The notes beneath the pieces were generated by a model. The model was given only the letters and a program-made list of their open reading frames with translations. It searched no databases and had not been told where the DNA came from. Below are positions 61,024 to 64,000 of a stretch of 64,000 nt of DNA, piece by piece (within the stretch, counting starts at the first letter, position 1; each line of letters opens with the position of its first letter). A program made the position numbers and the translations under genes. The stretch lies in NCBI GenBank assembly GCA_029532415.1, contig JAQOTA010000034.1:1-64000 (forward strand), written 5' to 3'. This DNA comes from Marasmius tenuissimus (lineage: Eukaryota; Basidiomycota; Agaricomycetes; Agaricales; Marasmiaceae).

Positions 61024-61817
61024 GTGCATTGGTAGCTTAGATGTTTTATCTATCGGAGATGCCGTTGAGGTACGGGGTCAACGAAAATAATCCAGTATTT
61101 CTGTAGCGATCTTGATGGTTCATGAATGAGACGGCTACTGTTATGGGCGGTTGTGGGCACAGACTCCGATGATTGGGGCACTCGGCCTGCGAGTAACGCA
61201 ACCTTGACGAGGACAGGGCCTCTCGGAATTACCTGAAACAATCAATTTCTAGAAAACCATCTGTTCTCGTAGGTTATGGCAATGATAAACGATTTGCATG
61301 AGGTCTGAAAATGAGTACCGAGACCCTTACTATTGTGATCCACGAATTTCATTCGTACTTGTACTTACGGAGATATCGGAAATGATTATAATGACTACGT
61401 ACATAGCGCTGGTACTAATATTCGTACACTCTGGAAACAAAACAACGCTTCGTACTTGAGCCTCGATCCGGACAGATGAGAAGCCCAAAGGTTCTGGGGG
61501 GGAGAACGTTAGGAATTGTTGCATCCGTCGCCCGGGAAGAGACAGTTCATCGGCATACCTCGAGTTCGGGATGCCAAAGTGTCAGTTCCCTCTCAAGCCC
61601 ATACATCGGCAGCGTTGGTATGGTAGACAAGAATGACTCTGGTACATGGGATGGGAAACTCTGGTTGTCAATGTCAATAGTGAGATAGAAGATGCAGGAA
61701 AAGGAAAAGGAGACGGAACCGAATGTAACGAATGCTACACTGAAAGCAGTTTGAGTTTCTCTTGCTGCTGAGACAGCTACGAATCTGAGGAAAATAATCA
61801 CCGGCTAAGGGCGGAAG
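61024..61817. other. Intergenic stretch between two convergent genes
   Basis: About 800 nt between the stops of the plus-strand 58.7-kb gene and minus-strand NACHT 3. No frame over 85 codons has a motif. No terminator-like structure is obvious. Confidence 0.4.
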
Positions 61818-64000
61818 TCACGCGAGACAGAAAGGAAAGGCTTGGTCAACATCATCTGACCGATCTCTCTCCCATGAACTAGGAGCCACCTCGGAGGAGT
61901 AGTTCTGCTTCCACTGGCACCACGGCAAAGTAACAACTTGTGCTTTCAATGCTTGCCTTTCCTCATCAAATTTGTCTGGGAAGGCCTAGCGAGGAGATCA
62001 ATCAGAATAGCACGACACGACGATTAGCCCGTGAACGGCCACTTACCTCGATCCACCCAAGGAGATTTGTCTTGCCTTTCTCGCCATTTGAAGGACCGAC
62101 CTCCATCAACAGACAACCCTTTGCGAGAATGAAGAACGTCTGACAGAGCGAGAATAGCTCCGTGTCAGGCCGACAGTGCTTCAGAAGCGAGGTCAGCGCC
62201 AAGTTCTGGAACGTACACTCCAACTCATCCGTTGTTTTGTGGTCATTTTTCCCACTCAGCGCGAGCTCCTCGAAAAGCGAAACAAACGCCTTCACCAGAC
62301 GCAAACACGCCTCCTGGTATGCGATGTGCCATGGGTCGTCTGACTGGTTCCCTCCGGAGAGGTCACAGTGACAATCCGTGAGGTGCAGAACTTGACCGGA
62401 ATTGGGCCGCGAGGCGTTTAGCCTTGTGTTGCGTGGACATCGTGTAGCACGGTCAACAACCCAATATAGGACGTCGTCCTGCAGAGGTACACCTGGTGGC
62501 CACTCGAGGTGAAAACATCGGGGGTAGCTTTCGAACTTGTAAACGAGCCCCTCCACGAGATCGGCTACGTCCAAATCTTCTGCCGTTCCCCGAATTGGAG
62601 GGTCGCCGTCGGCGACGTTGTGAAGACGTTGATCACCCCCGGGACGAAGATATCGCACAATCCTGGACTGCAGACTTGTGCCGGCTTTCGCACGATCCCG
62701 GGCTTCTTTCTTCTCGTTTTCGGTGATACCATGGCCGTAATGATGTTGATGATAAAGAAGCTAGAACATGCAAGCGATCAGAACGAGGAAAAAGAAATGG
62801 TAAGACAAACTCATACTCACATATTTCTTTACCCACGGTATTAGGCTATGGAACATTCCTTCCCAAGAAGCTCCCTTATCCACCAAATAAGCAGAAGCGA
62901 GGTCGACGTTCCACAAGTCATTCAATAGCTCCCGAGTTGGTTTAATCGACGTACAGAGGTCGATCCACTTGGTGAAATAGCTGGTGTCCTCGCCATACAG
63001 AGGGTTAGAGCTTCGAAAGGCCATTCAACATCTGAGAAGGAGTCAATAGAGAATCAATAGTCCCTTACCTGTAAGTCCTCACTTTTTCCGTCGTGAGGTT
63101 CTGAAGCCACTGTCGTGCGAGGACCTGTGTCTGGGTACTCGTGTCGATGTGGAACTTATGGGACCTACTCGCGTCAATCAGATAGTCCCTAAACGAATTG
63201 TGGAAGGGATAAATTGCATCTCCCGATCCACCAATATCTAGGACTGAGTACATCGGTCGCAATGTCAACGTCACTTGGCCAGGGGACAACCCCAATAGCA
63301 GCTCAATATGGGCGGGCGTCGGTTCCAGGTACGCCGGGAGTATAATGATAGCCGAAAGGATGGGAAGGATCTCCTCATAGTCCGGATTGACGGAGAGTAT
63401 GTGGTCGTAAAGTGCATCGAGCTCTTGGTACGGCGAGGCTCCCGGTCGACGAGGCGGAGTGTTTCTGAGAATGACTTGGAGCTGTTCGATCGGATGCCTG
63501 AACCCAAATTTGATGAATTTGACAGCAGTCGCCGCATAGACGAACTGGCCACAGCTCAGGTCGACCAAATCTTCGAGATCGGCCTCTGACGGCCATGGAT
63601 TCGGAAATCGTACACCCTTGTACTTGGGGTTGTTCACCATCGCCTGGAAGTGGTGGATATAATACTGCCTGATGTCTGCCTTGGGCCTGAACGAATCATC
63701 CAACACTACGACCTTGGAAATCTGACGGAGAGGCCGAGCTGCAAAAACCTCCTGAAGCCAAGCTTCCGGACGGCTGCAGATCAAGAAACGCAAAGGGAAA
63801 TCGGGTGAGCGTCGAAACGCAGATTCGATGGTGGAGATGATGCGTAACTGGGTGTCTTCATCGCTACATTCGTCTAGCCCGTCTATGATGACTAGGCCTG
63901 ACTTTTCCGTCTGAGCGGAGGAATGTGAGGGTATGACTGCCAGGAGTACAGCTACTATTGGCAGAGACATCGCCAAGACGCAAAGGGTTGCTGTCAGGGA
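61818..64000 (-). CDS. NACHT-domain NLR-like protein 3, 5' end outside the window
   Basis: Third member of the family, on the minus strand. The window holds Walker B (GLVIIDGLDECSDED), RFLICSRPEAWLQEVF, RQYYIHHFQAMVNNPKYKGVRFPNPWPSE, QFVYAATAVKFIKF and FHNSFRDYLIDASRS. The C-terminal module (CHCDLSGGNQSDDPWHIAYQEACLRLVKAF) and the final exon FPDKFDEERQALKAQVVTLPW are also present, with a stop at 61818. The exon boundary after VRTY uses the acceptor TTTCGAAG (63013-63012 region), which avoids an in-frame TGA that the nearer CTCAG would include. Walker A and the N-terminal motif must lie beyond 64000. Composition is CpG-normal. It is the most diverged of the three and has extra sequence (LLYHQHHYGHGITENEKKEAR) at the start of its C-terminal exon. 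Confidence 0.9.

Noticed and set aside
63012..63032. In-frame TGA in NACHT gene 3 just after the VRTY exon
   Set aside because: It appears only if the nearer acceptor (CTTCTCAG) is used. The acceptor TTTCGAAG a little further on skips it, keeps phase 2 and gives TYSSNPLYGED, which aligns with the other NACHT proteins.

Overview
The window looks like nuclear DNA of a filamentous basidiomycete (Agaricomycete type). Every recognisable gene is split by many short introns, mostly 45-80 nt with GT...AG ends. The gene families are typical of mushroom-forming fungi: NACHT NLR-like proteins, DUF6534-type membrane proteins, GH125 and GH30 glycosidases, several GSTs and a divergent G-alpha. No bacterial, CRISPR, rRNA or tRNA features were seen. 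For most genes I rebuilt the exon chain by hand. For seven genes the exon lengths sum to an open frame divisible by three: PMS1, formamidase, G-alpha, the 31-kb membrane protein, both complete NACHT genes and the 58.7-kb gene.

Layout. 1-6.2 kb: a homeodomain gene cut by the left edge, about 2.9 kb with no gene I can support, and a nucleotidyltransferase-like gene. 7.8-13.3 kb: PMS1 (MutL-type mismatch repair) followed by an acetamidase/formamidase. 13.9-20.8 kb: a divergent G-alpha subunit, a small unassigned reading frame beside a 28-bp perfect palindrome, and a phospholipase D on the opposite strand. 21-24.6 kb: a decayed duplicated module and a 1.18-kb DNA transposon with terminal inverted repeats and a 7-bp target duplication. 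24.8-36.5 kb: a frameshifted GST, a GH125 mannosidase, an intact GST, a CpG-depleted membrane-protein gene and a GH30 glycosidase. A GST/GH30 block was duplicated here and each copy lost a different gene. 37.7-38.0 kb: a small secreted cysteine-containing protein. 38-41 kb: no supportable gene.

41-64 kb is an NLR cluster. It has two complete NACHT genes (42.8 and 53.1 kb), one NACHT gene on the minus strand running off the right edge (61.8-64 kb), one decayed NACHT copy (51.6-52.8 kb) and decayed paralogous flanking blocks. A DUF6534-type membrane protein lies between them. Next to the NACHT genes is a non-NACHT protein (58.7-61.0 kb) whose N-terminus carries the same Gly/Asn-rich motif as the two complete NACHT proteins. 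A receptor/partner pair joined by a shared N-terminal motif is the most interesting system-level hypothesis here; it is inference, not proof.

Two other themes recur. First, very small exons (8, 9, 12, 13 and 16 nt) occur inside conserved domains of most genes. Second, CpG depletion is patchy: runs of about 500-600 bp contain no CpG while the reading frames stay open.
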